The notes below the pieces were generated by a model that did no database searches, was not told the DNA's origin, and saw nothing but the letters and a program-made list of their open reading frames with translations. This document shows positions 5,632 through 7,248 of a stretch of DNA of 7,248 nucleotides, one piece after another. Position 1 is the first letter of the stretch, and every line of letters starts with the position of its first letter. The position numbers were made by a program, and so were the translations under genes. The DNA comes from an uncultured Oscillospiraceae bacterium (GTDB taxonomy: Bacteria; Bacillota; Clostridia; Oscillospirales; Oscillospiraceae): assembly GCA_900758315.1 (NCBI GenBank), contig CAAERF010000138.1:1-7248 (forward strand), read 5' to 3'.

Positions 5632-7248
5632 GAGAACACGATGTCTTGAAAAAGAATAAAAATTTTTACATTGGCGTTGGGGGAACTGTTTTGGAGGGCC
5701 TGCTCTCCGGCAGCCTGTTCCTGCTGCTTTACTCGGTCATGCAGTTTTTGTGGGCGGGGCAGTTTGACCTGGACCGGGTGTTGATGCTGACCGGGGCGAT
5801 TGCCGGCATCTTCCTGCTCCGTATCCTGATTTACAGCTATGGCTACACCAAAGCCCAGATCGGCGGCGCGGAAGTCAGCCAAAATATCCGGCTGTTTATG
5901 GGGGATCATCTCAAGCGTATCCCCCTATCCCGGTTTACCCAGGGGCAGACAGGCGACTACATCAACACCATCACCAGCGATGTCAATAACTATGAAAAGA
6001 TTCTGACCCACAAAATCGGGGACCTGGCGAAAAACTTTGCCTTGTCCATCATGCTGATTGTGTTTGTCATGACGATCTATGTCCCCGCCGGGCTGATTCT
6101 GCTGGCGGCGGATCTGCTGCTGATTCCCGGTTTGTGGCTTTCTTTCCGTATGGTGAAGAAGTACGGCAAAGAAAAGAATGACATCTGTGCGGAGAATGTC
6201 AGCAGCATCGTGGAGTATGTATCCGGCATCCAGACCTTCCGGGCTTATGGCGTGGGCGGCTTGAAAAACAAGACGGTCATCAGCGCCATGCGGGACTTCT
6301 GCCGCATCAGCTTTGTATATGAGGCCAAGGTGCTCCCTGTGGGAGCCGGGCTGGGTATCCTGATCTGGCTGTCCTGCCCGCTGGTCATCTTAATCGCCTA
6401 CGCACCGTGGGCAGCCGGGGCCATCGACACGGTTTCCTATCTGTTGGTCTGCATGTTGCCGCTGTTCTGTTCCAAACTTGCCAACGCCATTTTTGTGGAC
6501 CTCACCAGTTACAAAAACCTGATGATCTCCAAAGGGAAGATCTTGGGCGTGATGGATGAGCCGGAGGAAAGCGGCAGTATGGAGGCGCTGCGGCCCGCTA
6601 CCCATGAGATCATCTTTGACCATGTGGACTTTGCCTATGTTCCCGGAGAGCCGGTGCTGAAGCAGGCGTCCTTTACGGTGCCGGATCAGAAGCTGACCGC
6701 CATTGTGGGCGATTCCGGCTCCGGAAAATCCACCATCCTGAATTTGATTGCAAAATATTATGAGCCAGCCAGTGGCGTCATCTCCATCGGAGGGAAGCCC
6801 ATCAATCATGTGGCGGCGGAGCGCGTGCTGGAGCAGGTTTCCATGGTAGATCAGGATGTGTTCCTCTTTGACGACACCATCCGGGACAACATCCGTCACG
6901 CCCGCCCCGGCGCATCAGACGCGGAGATTGAGGCAGCCTGCCGGGAGGCCAACTGTGACGGATTTATCCGCAGGATGGAAAAGGGCTATGATACCCCTAC
7001 CGGCGAGAACGGCAATCTGCTCTCCGGAGGAGAGCGGCAGCGGCTTTCTATCGCCCGGGCCATTCTGAAAAACAGTCCCATCCTATTGCTGGACGAGGCT
7101 ACCGCATCCTTGGACATTGAGAACGAGCTGGCGGTCAAGCAGGCCATCGCCAATCTGCTCAAGGAGAAAAAGACCGTGGTGATGATCGCCCATACCCTTT
7201 CCATCGTCAAGAATGCGGATCAGATCCTGGTAGTGGCGGACGGAACAA
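5628..7248 (+). CDS. Half-size ABC transporter, fused permease and ATPase (second of a pair; 3' end cut)
   Basis: The frame is open from ATG at 5628 to the right edge, 540 complete codons; by family length about 40-60 residues are missing. Membrane segments lie near 14-42, 50-72, 133-151, 153-173, 237-262 and 267-287. The ATPase domain starts near 327: A-loop Y337, Walker A GDSGSGKST 361-369, Q-loop Q409, signature LSGGERQ 465-471, Walker B LLLDEA 486-491 with catalytic E490, D-loop SLD 494-496 and H-loop H522. It is more canonical than its upstream partner. It overlaps that gene by ATGA at 5628-5631. GAGGAG ends only 1 base before the ATG, too near for normal use, so initiation probably relies on AAGGGGGG at 5612-5619 or on coupling to upstream translation. 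The function is shared with the preceding gene, presumably as the other half of a heterodimer. Further operon genes may follow outside the window. Confidence 0.93.
   Translation, partial: MREHDVLKKNKNFYIGVGGTVLEGLLSGSLFLLLYSVMQFLWAGQFDLDRVLMLTGAIAGIFLLRILIYSYGYTKAQIGGAEVSQNIRLFMGDHLKRIPLSRFTQGQTGDYINTITSDVNNYEKILTHKIGDLAKNFALSIMLIVFVMTIYVPAGLILLAADLLLIPGLWLSFRMVKKYGKEKNDICAENVSSIVEYVSGIQTFRAYGVGGLKNKTVISAMRDFCRISFVYEAKVLPVGAGLGILIWLSCPLVILIAYAPWAAGAIDTVSYLLVCMLPLFCSKLANAIFVDLTSYKNLMISKGKILGVMDEPEESGSMEALRPATHEIIFDHVDFAYVPGEPVLKQASFTVPDQKLTAIVGDSGSGKSTILNLIAKYYEPASGVISIGGKPINHVAAERVLEQVSMVDQDVFLFDDTIRDNIRHARPGASDAEIEAACREANCDGFIRRMEKGYDTPTGENGNLLSGGERQRLSIARAILKNSPILLLDEATASLDIENELAVKQAIANLLKEKKTVVMIAHTLSIVKNADQILVVADGT

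Noticed and set aside
6390..6899. 169-codon minus-strand open frame
   Set aside because: It is antisense to the ATPase half of the second transporter, has no supporting signals, and the plus-strand frame is clearly coding.

Overview
The window (GC-rich, by eye in the upper fifties percent) looks like chromosomal or accessory DNA of a moderately high-GC Clostridia-type Firmicute, possibly Oscillospiraceae or Lachnospiraceae. That placement is inferred from family content (MptD/Trep_Strep S component, EcfT, fused double-ATPase EcfA, Firmicute-type AraC regulator), strong AGGAGG-type ribosome binding sites and tight ATGA gene overlaps. I cannot name a species.

Layout. Positions 1-831 (minus strand) hold most of an AraC-family regulator whose C-terminal end lies beyond the left edge. 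Positions 832-1019 form a divergent control region with nested inverted repeats, a 21-bp-spaced direct repeat, a predicted forward promoter and a separate GGTTAG/CTAACC dyad just downstream of it. From 1020 to the right edge there is one compact plus-strand operon of five genes: an MptD-family ECF substrate-binding membrane protein, an EcfT transmembrane coupling protein, a fused two-domain EcfA-type ATPase, and two consecutive half-size ABC transporters (membrane domain plus ATPase), the second cut by the right edge. Four genes overlap the preceding or following gene by ATGA, and the only internal gap is 3 bases, so the products are very probably co-translated and used together.

How it may work. 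The S, T and A genes make a complete ECF importer with its own dedicated double ATPase. The two half transporters most likely form a heterodimer of the type IV exporter fold; the nearest architectural analogues known to me are the YbtPQ and IrtAB pairs, which import metallophores despite an exporter fold, and ordinary drug/peptide exporters. An AraC regulator next to such a pair recalls YbtA with ybtPQ in yersiniabactin loci. With the possible metal-type dyad over the predicted transcription start, the working hypothesis is a ligand-activated, metal-repressed system that takes up a metal chelate or other small molecule made elsewhere. No biosynthetic gene and no extracellular solute-binding protein is visible. 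Substrate and direction of the half transporters are not proven by the sequence.

There is no tRNA, rRNA, CRISPR array, insertion sequence or terminator that I can support. The remaining open frames are shadows of these six genes.
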